A stretch of DNA of 64,000 bases from CAYUMU01 sp964445985 (GTDB lineage: Bacteria; Planctomycetota; Planctomycetia; Pirellulales; S012-138): contig CAYUMU010000008.1 in the NCBI GenBank assembly GCA_964445985.1, positions 62,001 to 126,000 on the forward strand, in the 5' to 3' direction. Under the pieces are notes generated by a model. That model had not been told where the DNA came from. It searched no databases and worked only from the letters and a program-made list of their open reading frames with translations. Shown here in pieces: positions 26,164-35,211 of the stretch (the stretch's first letter is position 1; each line of letters begins with the position of its first letter). The position numbers and the translations under genes are program-made.

Positions 26164-28908
26164 ATGAGCTTCGTAACAGTCTTTACGATTCTAACGGCCT
26201 TCCTGGTGGCTACCAGCGGGGTTCAGGCTTGCGCCGCGGAAATGGCCTGGGGTTGGTGGGTTGGTTCGGCCGCCGAGGTGGCACGGCAACTCACGCCGGC
26301 CGAAACCGGCGAAGCGTCGCTGCAAAAGGTGGTATTCGCCGCCAACTTTTTCGAGGACGAAGACCTGAATTACGATGGCTGGCCCGACGGTTGGACACGA
26401 CGCCGCGGGCCTCGCTATCCCCACTTTGTGGAAATGACCATTCAGAGCGATGCCGCGGGTGGGCGGTACTTTTCGGTTCAGCTCGATGGCGGCGCAGCCG
26501 CCGCATTTTCGCCGCACGTTGCCATCGATGCCTTCCATGGTTACGTGTTGCGATTGGAACTTCGCACTCGTGACTTGAAGCGCGACGACTGTTGGGTGAA
26601 TGTCATCTTTCGCAACGCGGCCGGCCAAACCGTGGGGGAGCGGTCGAGCGAACGATTCACCGGCACGCGCCCTTGGACCGCCATCGAGTTGTCGTCGCTG
26701 ATGCCGCCCCAGGGCGCGGTGGAAGCCATCGTTGGGCTGCATGTGGAGCCTCGCGAAGAGCCCGGCGACATCACCGGCGGCGCCGACTTCCGCGGGCTCG
26801 TGTTGCAGCGGTTTCCGCGGTTGGATGTCTCCACCGCCGCGCCATTTCAGTTACATCGCGTGGGTGAAAGCGTGAACGCCGCCTGCCGCGTTTGTGGTAT
26901 TCTCGATGCCCCGTCGATCGCTTTCCCTGCCGCGGATACTTCGCCTCCGCTTCGTTTGCAGTGGCAATTATTCAACGTCGCCGGGCAAGAGCTCGGCCGC
27001 TTCGAGCAGCCGGTAACCACCGCCGCTAACGGTTCGCCCGCGGGCCTGGTCGGCTCCCTGTTGAACACAAGTGCAAGCACCGAGAACACGGGAGACGCTT
27101 ACACGGGGGACGCCTACACGTGGTCGCCGGGGGTGCTCCCGCCTGGGTTCTATCGATTGCGGGCGACCCTGAGTTACCAGCAGCGCGCGATAACGCATGA
27201 AGAAACCACGCTGGCCGTGCTGGCCAAGTTGCCGCGGTCGAGCGAGGGCAACTTCTGTTGGACACTACCCAGCGCTAGCGACCGAGCCCGCCTGGCGGAA
27301 CTGGAGCCGCTGCTGAGAGAAGCTGGCGTGCAGCGATTGAAAATGCCGCTCTGGCTGGATTCCAGCGACGACCGGGAATTGGATCGGATGGCGATCGCCA
27401 TCCAGCGACTCGGCGGAATGGGAATCGAAGTAACCGGGTTAATGGCCGATCCGCCGGCCAGTCTTCAAGAAAAACTCGGCTGGCCCGAGCAGGTAAACGC
27501 GGTCGATCTGCTGTTCAAGCCGGTGGAAGACTGGTTTCCCAGCCTGGCGCCGACCATGGCTCGACTGGCCGTGGCCGTACCCCGTTGGCAGTTGGGGCGA
27601 GACCGCGAACGGTTCCTGGCAGAGTTCGGCGACATTGACCAGCGCGTGGAAAACATCCGGCTGGCCGCTTTGCAATGCGGAATGGTGGTGAGGCTGTCGA
27701 TGGGCTGGGATTGGTTGCAACCGTTGCCAGCGACGGCCAAGCCCCCCTGGCACGCGCTGGTGTTCTCGGCATCGCCTCCCCTGGCTGCCGACGAATTGGG
27801 CAGCTACCTGAAGCGGGTGTCCACCGGCCCCACCGGTCGAGAAGTGGTGATTGAACCCCTCGATCGGCGCTACGATTTGCCAACGCGGCTGGCCGACCTG
27901 GTTCGCCGACTGGTGACCTGCAGCGCCAGCCAAGTGCAAGCGATCGTGGTCCCCGATCCGTTCCACCACCGAGGTGGGCTTTGCACGCCGGAGGGCCTGC
28001 CCACGGAAATGTTCGTGCCTTGGCGAACGACTTCGCGCCTGCTGGCCGGCGCCAAGCACCTCGGCAGCATCACCTTGCCTGGCGGGAGCGAGAACGCGGT
28101 GTTCGTTCGGCATGGCGTGATTGTGATGGCCGTATGGAATGCCCGCCCCACGGCCGAGAACCTGTGGCTGGGCGATGAGGTCGAAGCGATCGATATCTGG
28201 GGGCAAAGAGCCACCCTCTCGGCGCAGGCCGGCGAAACGCGCTTCCAGTCGGGCCCCATTCCGATATTCCTGGTGGGGTTGGAGCCTACCGTGGCGCGAA
28301 CCCGGGTCGCCCTCACGCTCCAGCACTCCGACCTGCCGGCGGAGTTCGGGCGGCCTCACCCGAATGAAGTCAGCTTTGAAAGCTATTTCCCCGACGATGT
28401 CAGCGGGCGAGTCACCCTGCGAGGGCCTGACCGTTGGCGCGTGCGGCCCAGCACCATCGATCTGCGGCTGGCGCCGGGTGAACGCTTTCAGGCGGCGTTC
28501 AGTACCCGCCCCCCTTTCAACGCCGAAGGCGGACGGCAGTTGTTCGCGTTTGATTTCGATGTCACGACCGACCGCCGCTATCAGTTCCGCGTCTATCGAG
28601 AAGTGAAGGTCGGCGCCGCGGGCGTGGACCTGGTGGTATTCACCTGGCTCGATGAAAACGACAACCTGGTCGTGGAGCAGCGGTTGAGCCAACAAGAGCC
28701 CTCGCCGACTCCCTTCCATTGCCAATTGATCGTGCCGCAACGGCGCATCCAAAGCCACACCGTGCGCGACGTCGGCCCCGATCCGCGGATCCACCGCTAC
28801 CTGCTGCCAGGCGGCAGCCAACTGATTGGCCAGCGATTCTCCGTTCGCATTGCCGAGCAAGGCGGCCTCCAGCGAATGATGCAGTTGCCGTTTGTGGCGG
28901 AACCTTGA
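26164..28908 (+). CDS. Large secreted protein, possibly glycosidase-like (914 aa)
   Basis: The signal peptide is clear (VFTILTAFLVATSGVQACAAE). Residues about 50-210 resemble a carbohydrate-binding beta-sandwich (FFEDEDLNYDGWPDGWTRR, HGYVLRLELRTRDL). About 360-590 look like a TIM-barrel fragment (AGVQRLKMPLWLDSSDDRE, GGMGIEVTGLMADPP, VVRLSMGWDWLQPL), followed by beta-rich C-terminal domains. An in-frame 5-residue duplication TGDAYTGDAYT occurs near residue 317. I cannot assign a glycoside hydrolase family or point to a catalytic pair. It diverges from the sugar-isomerase-like gene, which supports a carbohydrate role. Confidence 0.82.
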   Translation: MSFVTVFTILTAFLVATSGVQACAAEMAWGWWVGSAAEVARQLTPAETGEASLQKVVFAANFFEDEDLNYDGWPDGWTRRRGPRYPHFVEMTIQSDAAGGRYFSVQLDGGAAAAFSPHVAIDAFHGYVLRLELRTRDLKRDDCWVNVIFRNAAGQTVGERSSERFTGTRPWTAIELSSLMPPQGAVEAIVGLHVEPREEPGDITGGADFRGLVLQRFPRLDVSTAAPFQLHRVGESVNAACRVCGILDAPSIAFPAADTSPPLRLQWQLFNVAGQELGRFEQPVTTAANGSPAGLVGSLLNTSASTENTGDAYTGDAYTWSPGVLPPGFYRLRATLSYQQRAITHEETTLAVLAKLPRSSEGNFCWTLPSASDRARLAELEPLLREAGVQRLKMPLWLDSSDDRELDRMAIAIQRLGGMGIEVTGLMADPPASLQEKLGWPEQVNAVDLLFKPVEDWFPSLAPTMARLAVAVPRWQLGRDRERFLAEFGDIDQRVENIRLAALQCGMVVRLSMGWDWLQPLPATAKPPWHALVFSASPPLAADELGSYLKRVSTGPTGREVVIEPLDRRYDLPTRLADLVRRLVTCSASQVQAIVVPDPFHHRGGLCTPEGLPTEMFVPWRTTSRLLAGAKHLGSITLPGGSENAVFVRHGVIVMAVWNARPTAENLWLGDEVEAIDIWGQRATLSAQAGETRFQSGPIPIFLVGLEPTVARTRVALTLQHSDLPAEFGRPHPNEVSFESYFPDDVSGRVTLRGPDRWRVRPSTIDLRLAPGERFQAAFSTRPPFNAEGGRQLFAFDFDVTTDRRYQFRVYREVKVGAAGVDLVVFTWLDENDNLVVEQRLSQQEPSPTPFHCQLIVPQRRIQSHTVRDVGPDPRIHRYLLPGGSQLIGQRFSVRIAEQGGLQRMMQLPFVAEP

Positions 28909-28969
28909 GGGGCGGGGCTGGGGGATCGGGGCTGGGGACTGGTAGTTGGTTGCTGGGGAATTCTGGTTG

Positions 28970-29341
28970 TTAGTCGGGTGGGTAGATGGGCTGGGGCAGC
29001 GGTGGTGGCAGGTTGGCCGGGGCACGTGGAGGCGGCGTGGTTGAGTAGCCTGGGTACATTTCTGCCGGCGTCGGATACATGGCCGGCGGGGCCGACGCTG
29101 CCCACCCTTTTTGCACCGCGCACGAACTGGTGCGTGGTTGCCAGGGGTAGCCGAATTCGCGGCGGTAGTCGTAGCAACGCCCCAGGCCGTTGCAGCCGCG
29201 GCAGCGATAGCAGTCCGGCCCACAGCCACGCTGGTAGCCATCGCCAAACAACTTCAACTCATGCCAGAGCAGTGTGGCATCTAGTTTGATGGGATGCTGC
29301 GAGGGGGCTGTCAGCGCCAGCATCAACACGGCTGCATGCAT
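28970..29341 (-). CDS. Small Cys-rich, Pro-rich secreted protein (123 aa)
   Basis: The ATG at 29339-29341 follows a weak GGGAG. A short hydrophobic leader (AAVLMLALTAPS) precedes a cysteine cluster CGPDCYRCRGCNGLGRCYDY (residues about 40-59) with six Cys, then REFGYPW. The C-terminal 50 residues are proline-rich (TTPPPRAPANLPPPLPQPI). No family recognised, but the mix of a compact Cys knot and proline tail looks like a secreted or wall-associated protein, not a shadow. It is convergent with the 914-aa gene (61 bp). Confidence 0.6.
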   Translation of the reverse strand: MHAAVLMLALTAPSQHPIKLDATLLWHELKLFGDGYQRGCGPDCYRCRGCNGLGRCYDYRREFGYPWQPRTSSCAVQKGWAASAPPAMYPTPAEMYPGYSTTPPPRAPANLPPPLPQPIYPPD

Positions 29342-29676
29342 GGGTCGGATCTCCCAGCCAAGGGAATGGATTCATTCGCACCCTTGGCAACGGTTAGAAC
29401 GATAACGCGGGTAATGACGGTATCGTCCTGCTCGCCGCTTTAAATCCACAAATTGGGCGCGGGGCCAACGCGGGGGGGGCGGCCGGGCGCGGTCGATTGC
29501 CTCACCAGCCGCCTCTTCACGACACTTTCACCCGCCAATTGCGCTCTGCGTTCGCGTTTGGCTGTGGTTCCCGCAGGGGGCAACGCTTATGATGAGAAGC
29601 TGGGGGGGCGTGCGTGGACGCAGCGCACATTCTCTGGCTGCAACGAGTTCGTCCTACGAGAGGCGCCTGGGACAGG
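29342..29676. other. Divergent intergenic region upstream of the FHA-sigma54 activator
   Basis: These 335 bases contain no supported gene. They would hold promoters for the Cys-rich protein (minus) and the activator (plus). A G-run (about 29470-29477) is the only striking local feature. Confidence 0.4.
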
Positions 29677-31695
29677 ATGCTGGCATATTTGGTGATTCGT
29701 GAAGGTTCCAAGTGGACCGATGTTTTCCGGCTGGTTCCCGGCGAGTCGGTACGGATCGGCCGCGCCCCCACCAATCAGATCGTCATCAAAGACGATCGAT
29801 GCAGCCGTTCGCACGCCGAGCTCTTCTTCTCGCAGGGCGACTGGGTGCTGCGCGACCTCGGCAGCCGCAACGGCACCGCGGTGGGCGATCAAATCGTGGA
29901 GCGCGATTATCCGCTGACTCCCGGCGAGATTGTGCGCATCGGGCGTTCGCAGTTGGTGTTTGTCCACGATCTTTCCCGAGCCTTTCCCGACTCGGGGTCG
30001 GGCACCCGCGTGGGCGACGGCGGAGTGATCAACCACGAAGACGAAACGTACGATGGCATCAGCGTGCTCACCGAAGGCGAGCCCACCACGATTACCCATC
30101 GCAAGTTCTCCACCAAATTCTTTGAACCGGCCGAGCCCGACGAAAGCGGCATTCCCAAGGTGGGCCGCGCGGCAACCAAGCTCTGCCGCCTGGCCTTCGA
30201 GTTGGCCAAGTGCCCCGATCTCGAAACCATGGCCAAGCTGGCCCTCGATGGCCTGTTTGAAGGCACCCAGATCGACGCCGGCGCCGTGCTGCTGTTTTTG
30301 AAAGAGAGCGAGCACCCCCAGTCGGGAGATCAACTACAAGTAACGGCCTCGCGCAGCGATACCGATATTCGCTACCATCGCATTTCGCCCTTCCTGGCTG
30401 CCACCGTGTTGCGGGAAGGCGAAGCGGTGCTGGCCCGAAATATCTTGGGCGACAGCACGCTGGGCACGCGCGACAGCAAAGGCGAGATTCACGCCACGAG
30501 CGTGATGTGCGCGCCGATCCGCCGCAACTTGCGGGTGTTTGGCGTGATCCATTTGTATTCCACCCACCCCGAGCGCGTGCCCGATCCCGACGATCTGGAG
30601 TTCACGCTGGCCGTGGCCGACACCGTGGCCGTGGCGATTGAAAACCTGAATCAGCGACAAGCCCTGGCCGAGAATCTCGATCAAATCTTGGGCGAAAACC
30701 AAGAGCTTCGTCAGAAGCTCGGCGTGCAAAGCGAGATTGTGGGCAAGAGCGGCGTCATCCGCCAGATCACCGAACAGATTTCCCGAGCGGCGCCCAGCAA
30801 AGCCACGGTGTTGATTCGCGGCGAAAGCGGCGTGGGCAAAGAGCTCGTGGCGCGAGCCGTGCATTTTTCCAGCCCTCGCGCCAAGAATGTCTTCATTTGC
30901 TTGAACTGCGCCGCCCTGACCGAAAGCCTGCTGGAAAGCGAACTGTTTGGACATGAGAAGGGGGCCTTTACCGGGGCCACCGATCGCAAGATCGGCAAGT
31001 TTGAAGCCGCGCATGGCGGCACGCTCATGCTCGATGAAATTGGCGAAATGAGCCCTCACTTGCAGGCCAAGTTCCTGCGCGTGCTCGAAGGCCACCCGTT
31101 CGAACGCGTGGGCGGCAGCGAGCCCATCAAGGTCGATGTGCGGGTGATTGCCGCCACCAATCGCGATCTGGAACGCGAAGTGGAGCGGGGCAATTTCCGC
31201 CGCGACCTTTACTTTCGGTTGCGGGTGGTGGAGATCACGGTGCCCGGTCTGCGGAAGCGCCCCGAAGATATTTCGGTGCTGGCGAATTACTTCCTGGAGC
31301 GGTTCAAGGCCGAAACAGGCCGCAAGATTCGCGGCTACACCCAAGAAGCCATGGATCAAATGATTCGCTACCGCTGGCCCGGCAATGTGCGCGAGCTCAA
31401 GAACGTGGTCGAGCGCGCGATCGTGCTTTGCGAGAAAGACACGATCGATACGGGCGACCTGATGCTATCCAAGCTGGCCACCGCGGGCGAAACCACGGAA
31501 ACCAGCCCCCCTTCCAACGAGTACAGCCCCCTCTCGCTGGCCGACCTGGAACAGCGCCACATTCAAGCCACGCTGGAAGCCACCGGTTGGAACAAGAGCC
31601 AGTCGGCCAGCATCCTAGGAATTGAGCGTTCCACGCTCGACCGCAAGATTCGCCGCTACAACATCAAGCGCAATCACTCGCCGCTTTCGAGCTAA
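29677..31695 (+). CDS. FHA-GAF-sigma54 interaction AAA+ Fis-type transcriptional activator (672 aa)
   Basis: Start at ATG 29677, giving AYLVIREGSKW; the GTG at 29614 adds 21 residues of poor quality. An FHA domain occupies about residues 5-100 (VRIGRAPTNQIVI, RSHAELF, LRDLGSRNGTAV). A GAF-like domain covers about 160-335. The AAA+ domain (about 350-590) has Walker A GESGVGKE near 383, GAFTGA near 429 (sigma54 contact), DEIGEM Walker B and RRDLYFRL arginine finger. A Fis HTH ends the protein (NKSQSASILGIERSTLDRK). It should activate sigma54 promoters in response to a phosphothreonine partner through FHA or a GAF ligand. It has no receiver domain, so it is not a classical two-component regulator. 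Confidence 0.95.
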   Translation: MLAYLVIREGSKWTDVFRLVPGESVRIGRAPTNQIVIKDDRCSRSHAELFFSQGDWVLRDLGSRNGTAVGDQIVERDYPLTPGEIVRIGRSQLVFVHDLSRAFPDSGSGTRVGDGGVINHEDETYDGISVLTEGEPTTITHRKFSTKFFEPAEPDESGIPKVGRAATKLCRLAFELAKCPDLETMAKLALDGLFEGTQIDAGAVLLFLKESEHPQSGDQLQVTASRSDTDIRYHRISPFLAATVLREGEAVLARNILGDSTLGTRDSKGEIHATSVMCAPIRRNLRVFGVIHLYSTHPERVPDPDDLEFTLAVADTVAVAIENLNQRQALAENLDQILGENQELRQKLGVQSEIVGKSGVIRQITEQISRAAPSKATVLIRGESGVGKELVARAVHFSSPRAKNVFICLNCAALTESLLESELFGHEKGAFTGATDRKIGKFEAAHGGTLMLDEIGEMSPHLQAKFLRVLEGHPFERVGGSEPIKVDVRVIAATNRDLEREVERGNFRRDLYFRLRVVEITVPGLRKRPEDISVLANYFLERFKAETGRKIRGYTQEAMDQMIRYRWPGNVRELKNVVERAIVLCEKDTIDTGDLMLSKLATAGETTETSPPSNEYSPLSLADLEQRHIQATLEATGWNKSQSASILGIERSTLDRKIRRYNIKRNHSPLSS

Positions 31696-31737
31696 GGCGG
31701 ATTCTTGGGCGAGGACGCCCCCGGCCACGTAATGGGA

Positions 31738-31875
31738 TAGGGTACGCAGCCCTCTGCGTACAACCCGCGCCGTTGATCGTTTGACGGCGCCTCCCCCTTT
31801 TCCGGCAAAGGCGTGCGCAACGGTGGCGGCCTTGTGATCCTCCACCCGGAAGGTACGCACGGGGTGCGTACCCTA
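31738..31875. repeat. BIME-like paired palindromes with 11-bp terminal inverted repeats
   Basis: TAGGGTACGCA (31738-31748) is the exact inverse of TGCGTACCCTA (31865-31875). Each end is itself a hairpin: GTACGCAG-ccct-CTGCGTAC (31742-31761) on the left and GGTACGCAC-ggg-GTGCGTACC (31852-31872) on the right. The 138-bp unit fills most of the gap between convergent genes, and its right end supplies the stop codon (CTA, read TAG) of the L,D-transpeptidase gene. It may terminate both genes. Confidence 0.6.
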
Positions 31876-33063
31876 CCGCCGAATGATCACTTCCGAGGTG
31901 TTCTTCGAAAGAATGTCGTACACGTCGTCGGCGTCGCGCGGTTGGAGGCGGATGCAGCCTTCGCGGGCCGTGCCGCCGATCGTGGCCGGGTTGTTGGTGC
32001 TGTGGATGGCCAACTCGCCCGGTTGATCCACCTGCGTTCCCAATTCCACCAGGCGGTTGCCAAGCGGATTGTTGGGGTCGCCGCCTCGAACCTCTTGCCA
32101 TCCGCCGCCCGTCTCAAAGCTGTAAGGCGGATCGTACTGCTTGCTTGTCACCACATACTTGCCTTCTTTGGCGGGCACTTCGCTGCCGATTCCAATCGGA
32201 AACCGCCCCGCGTACCGGCCGTCGTTGAGGAATAGCGTCAGTTCGTATTTGCTCAAAACCACGTCGGCGTGGAAAGGGCCTCGAAGCACTTTGAGTTGCG
32301 AACCGGGTAAAACCTGGGCGGGGTCTTGGATGCCATTGATCTTTTCCAACAGCCGCGACGTGACACCGTAGCGGGCAGCGATGGTTTCCAAGGTTTCGCC
32401 CTGCTGCACCATGTGCGGCTGGTCGAGATAGGGAACCGGCGAGTAGACCACTTGGGCCGCCAGCCGGTCGAGCAATTCAAGCAGCACGTGCTCCCGCTCG
32501 GCGCCCAACTGGCCGCGATTGGTGTACCAGCGGGAAAGTTGCATGTGAACGTCGGCGTACTGCCCTTCATTCATTTGCTTTTGCGCCGTGGCCAGCACGG
32601 CGTCGAAGGCCGCCTGGTTGCCGCTGGCGTCGGCGCTCGGCCCCGCGTGGGGATTCGGCGCCGGGTTGGCCGGCACGGCCGCGGTGGAAACCGACTCCGG
32701 CACGACGGGACTGGCGCCCCCGGCCGGCGCAACATTGGCAGCCGCCGGATCGACCGGTTGCGTACTACTTGTTGGAGTTGCCGGCGACAGCTCGTTGCCA
32801 GCGTTGGTCGGCGGCAACGGAAATGGTTTGAACGGCGGCGGCGAGCTCATCCCCGGCTCCTCAGGTTGATGAGGGAGCGGTTGGGGTGGCAACATCGGTT
32901 CGCCAGGGGTTATATCGACAGGGCCGGGCGGCGGGTCGGTTCCCCAGAGAGGCGGGGGTCCGCTGGCCGTATGTGTGCCGGGTCCCTTCACAATGGTGGC
33001 GTAAACGCCATAGGCGACCACGGCCATCAGACCAGTCAGGACAAACGACTTGAACAACTTCAC
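31873..33063 (-). CDS. LysM-containing L,D-transpeptidase (396 aa)
   Basis: GTG at 33061-33063 is chosen because AAGGAGG (33070-33076) lies 6 nt upstream; upstream in-frame codons look non-coding. A membrane anchor (FVLTGLMAVVAYGVYA) starts the protein. A Pro/Ala-rich linker (about 25-150) leads to a LysM domain at about 216-262 (VQQGETLETIAARYGVTS). A YkuD domain (about 265-396) carries the catalytic signature HSTNNPATIGGTAREGCIRL with Cys near 367. L,D-transpeptidases make 3-3 peptidoglycan cross-links or attach proteins to the wall through the catalytic Cys. LysM would position it on peptidoglycan. Its stop codon lies inside the 31738-31875 repeat. Confidence 0.93.
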   Translation of the reverse strand: MKLFKSFVLTGLMAVVAYGVYATIVKGPGTHTASGPPPLWGTDPPPGPVDITPGEPMLPPQPLPHQPEEPGMSSPPPFKPFPLPPTNAGNELSPATPTSSTQPVDPAAANVAPAGGASPVVPESVSTAAVPANPAPNPHAGPSADASGNQAAFDAVLATAQKQMNEGQYADVHMQLSRWYTNRGQLGAEREHVLLELLDRLAAQVVYSPVPYLDQPHMVQQGETLETIAARYGVTSRLLEKINGIQDPAQVLPGSQLKVLRGPFHADVVLSKYELTLFLNDGRYAGRFPIGIGSEVPAKEGKYVVTSKQYDPPYSFETGGGWQEVRGGDPNNPLGNRLVELGTQVDQPGELAIHSTNNPATIGGTAREGCIRLQPRDADDVYDILSKNTSEVIIRR

Positions 33064-33069
33064 GGCCGT

Positions 33070-33076
33070 CCTCCTT
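33070..33076 (-). promoter_or_regulatory. Strong Shine-Dalgarno for the L,D-transpeptidase GTG start
   Basis: AAGGAGG on the minus strand, 6 nt before the GTG. It decides the start against the longer ORF. Confidence 0.65.
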
Positions 33077-33212
33077 GACGCTTTCCGTGCTTTGTGCTGC
33101 GATAATGGCCATGGGCCGGGTTCCAAAACCAGCGATCCTTCGCAGGCTTGGCACGGCCAAACGCTGTATTCCGGCCGCTTTTGGATTAGCAACCGCGGGA
33201 ACAACAACTACC

Positions 33213-33443
33213 GTGTGGAACGACGACTCAGACGAACGAGAGACAGGTGACGACGAACTGGACACGATCCCGTGCCCAAGTTGCGGCGAGCAGATCTATG
33301 AAGATGCTGAGCGCTGCCCCCTGTGCGGGGATTATGTGGTCGCGGATACGAGCCCTCTGGGCGGCCGACCCACGTGGTGGATCGTGATGGGCCTGTTGGG
33401 TGTCGCGGCCGTAATCGCGGCCATGTCCGGCGTCTTTTTCTAG
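33213..33443 (+). CDS. Small zinc-ribbon single-pass membrane protein (76 aa)
   Basis: Start at GTG 33213 (WNDDSDERETGDDELDT follows); the longer frame back to 33075 overlaps the divergent gene's leader and is not protein-like. A zinc ribbon CPSCGEQIYEDAERCPLCG occupies residues about 21-39, then one membrane helix at the C-terminus (WWIVMGLLGVAAVIAAMSG). Such proteins are membrane-tethered with a small metal site in the cytoplasm; the exact role is unknown. It diverges from the L,D-transpeptidase gene with 149 bp between starts. Confidence 0.75.
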   Translation: MWNDDSDERETGDDELDTIPCPSCGEQIYEDAERCPLCGDYVVADTSPLGGRPTWWIVMGLLGVAAVIAAMSGVFF

Positions 33444-33681
33444 TCAAACCAATGCGGATCGTTGTCCCCAGTCAGAAAACCGCGAGCAAAATCCGTGGTG
33501 ATATTACCGATTGACCTGACTTGGGACTACGTCAATTCTTGCTATTCGTGTTGATCGGCACAGTTCTCGCGTCGGCTCAAGTCAATTCGCCAGGAACATT
33601 CCGAATAATCGCTCCCCCCGGCGCAGGCCCTCCAGACTGCCACTGCTAGCCAACCCCCGCAACCCATTCCCCAGATCAAGA

Positions 33682-34719
33682 ATGACCGAAACCGACACTT
33701 CCGCTCCGGCCGAGCTTGGCTACCGTTTTCCGGCCGAGTGGGAGCCCCACCTGGCCACCTGGCTTTCTTGGCCACACAATCGCGAGAGCTGGCCTGGAAA
33801 GTTTGCGCCGGTGCCCGGCATTTGGGCCCGCCTGGCGCGCCTGCTCGCCGAGTTCGAGCCCGTCAACATTCTGGCAGGCGGCGGCGAAGTGATGGCGGAA
33901 GCGACCTCCCTGGTGGGCGATGCCTCCCATGTAACCCTTTGGGACGTGCCCACCAACGATGCCTGGACCCGCGACCATGGTCCCATGTTCTTGCAGGCCC
34001 CCGCGGGGGCTCCCCCGGCGCTGATCGACTGGGAATACAACGCCTGGGGCGGCAAGTATCCCCCCTTCGACGACGACAATCGCGTGCCCGGCTTGCTGGC
34101 GCCGCGGCTAGGCTATCGCCGCTTCAAGCCTGGCATTGTGCTGGAAGGGGGCGCGGTCGACGGCAATGGGCTAGGCACGATTCTCACCACCGAGGAATGC
34201 CTGCTCAATCCCAACCGCAATCCTCACTTGGATCGCGAAGCCATTGAGGACTACCTGCGCCGCTACTGCGGCGCCCGCAAAGTGTTGTGGCTCGCGCGCG
34301 GCATTGCTGGCGACGACACCGATGGGCATATCGACCAGCTGGCACGGTTTGTGGGGCCGCGAACGGTGCTAGCCCCGCTGGAAGACGATCCTACCGAAGA
34401 CAACTTTGAGCCGCTCCGCGAAAACTTTGCCCGCCTGAAGCAAATGACGGACCAGGATGGCCAACCGTTGGAAGTGATCCCGCTGCCGATGCCACGCCCC
34501 GTTTATTTCGATGGTCAGCGGCTGCCGGCAGGCTACGCCAACTTCTACATCGCCAACGGCGTGGTGGTGGCGCCTACCTACGACGATCCGGCCGATGCCG
34601 CGGCGCTGGCCACGCTAGCTCGCTGCTTTCCCGATCGGCAAATCCGCCCCCTCCCCTCGGTCGACCTGATCCTCGGCTTGGGCGCCATCCACTGCATCAC
34701 CCAGCAGCAACCTCGTTAA
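33682..34719 (+). CDS. aguA: Agmatine deiminase / peptidyl-arginine deiminase family (345 aa)
   Basis: ATG at 33682. The guanidine-modifying fold is clear: FPAEWEPHLATWLSWPHN at the start, NDAWTRDHGPMF near 92-103, EGGAVDGNG near 157, GDDTDGHIDQLARF near 212 and the C-terminal catalytic loop GAIHCITQQQP with the nucleophilic Cys near 338. Agmatine deiminase converts agmatine to N-carbamoylputrescine and ammonia in putrescine synthesis. Length matches the family. No carbamoylputrescine amidase lies beside it, so the rest of the pathway is elsewhere or absent. Family is secure; agmatine as substrate is likely. Confidence 0.93.
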   Translation: MTETDTSAPAELGYRFPAEWEPHLATWLSWPHNRESWPGKFAPVPGIWARLARLLAEFEPVNILAGGGEVMAEATSLVGDASHVTLWDVPTNDAWTRDHGPMFLQAPAGAPPALIDWEYNAWGGKYPPFDDDNRVPGLLAPRLGYRRFKPGIVLEGGAVDGNGLGTILTTEECLLNPNRNPHLDREAIEDYLRRYCGARKVLWLARGIAGDDTDGHIDQLARFVGPRTVLAPLEDDPTEDNFEPLRENFARLKQMTDQDGQPLEVIPLPMPRPVYFDGQRLPAGYANFYIANGVVVAPTYDDPADAAALATLARCFPDRQIRPLPSVDLILGLGAIHCITQQQPR

Positions 34720-35211
34720 GCTTCAGCCGGCTGAACCGCCCGGCCCGTGGAGGACTGGGGGGCTTTCCCCGCTCCGCGCCACCGCGGCGGCAGCTTCGGG
34801 GAAAATCTTTAGAAAATCGTGTCCGCTTTTGCCTCGGTCGCGCACAGTTAACCCTTGTTGGCGCCGCCGTGGCGCCAAGAAGTTGGAAGCTGCGCAGCGG
34901 AGAGCGAGTTTGCGGCCGGCGTCTATGGGGAAGTTCCCTGATGGTAGTCGATTCGCCTTGCACGCTTTGGCAGGCAGGTGCAAAATGCGCCTGAGCAGTT
35001 CGCTCGATGTTGCCGTTCCCTTCGGAATGGTTTCGCAACAGACCGCGATTGATGCGGTCCAGCTTGCGTTGATGTGGTTAAGAAGCATTTGAGTTGGTTC
35101 GCGGTGGCCTCGCGATCTGAACCAGCCCGAGTGTTCGGTTGTGCTTTCTCCGCCCTTTGGAAATTGCTCTTCGGCCTCAGGGGCGCCGTAGACGGAAGGA
35201 CGTCGTCTGTT
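34720..35211. other. Intergenic region with two palindromes
   Basis: No gene is supported in 492 bases. A perfect 14-bp palindrome TTCAGCCGGCTGAA (34722-34735) sits just after the agmatine deiminase stop. A strong hairpin TTGGCGCC-loop-GGCGCCAA lies at 34858-34878. Either could terminate the upstream gene. Confidence 0.45.

Noticed and set aside
27090..27125. Short in-frame duplication TGDAYTGDAYT
   Set aside because: A single 15-base duplication inside a linker; probably slippage without functional meaning.
27439..29247. 602-aa minus-strand ORF
   Set aside because: Opposes the secreted 914-aa gene and another frame of the Cys-rich gene; low-complexity translation.
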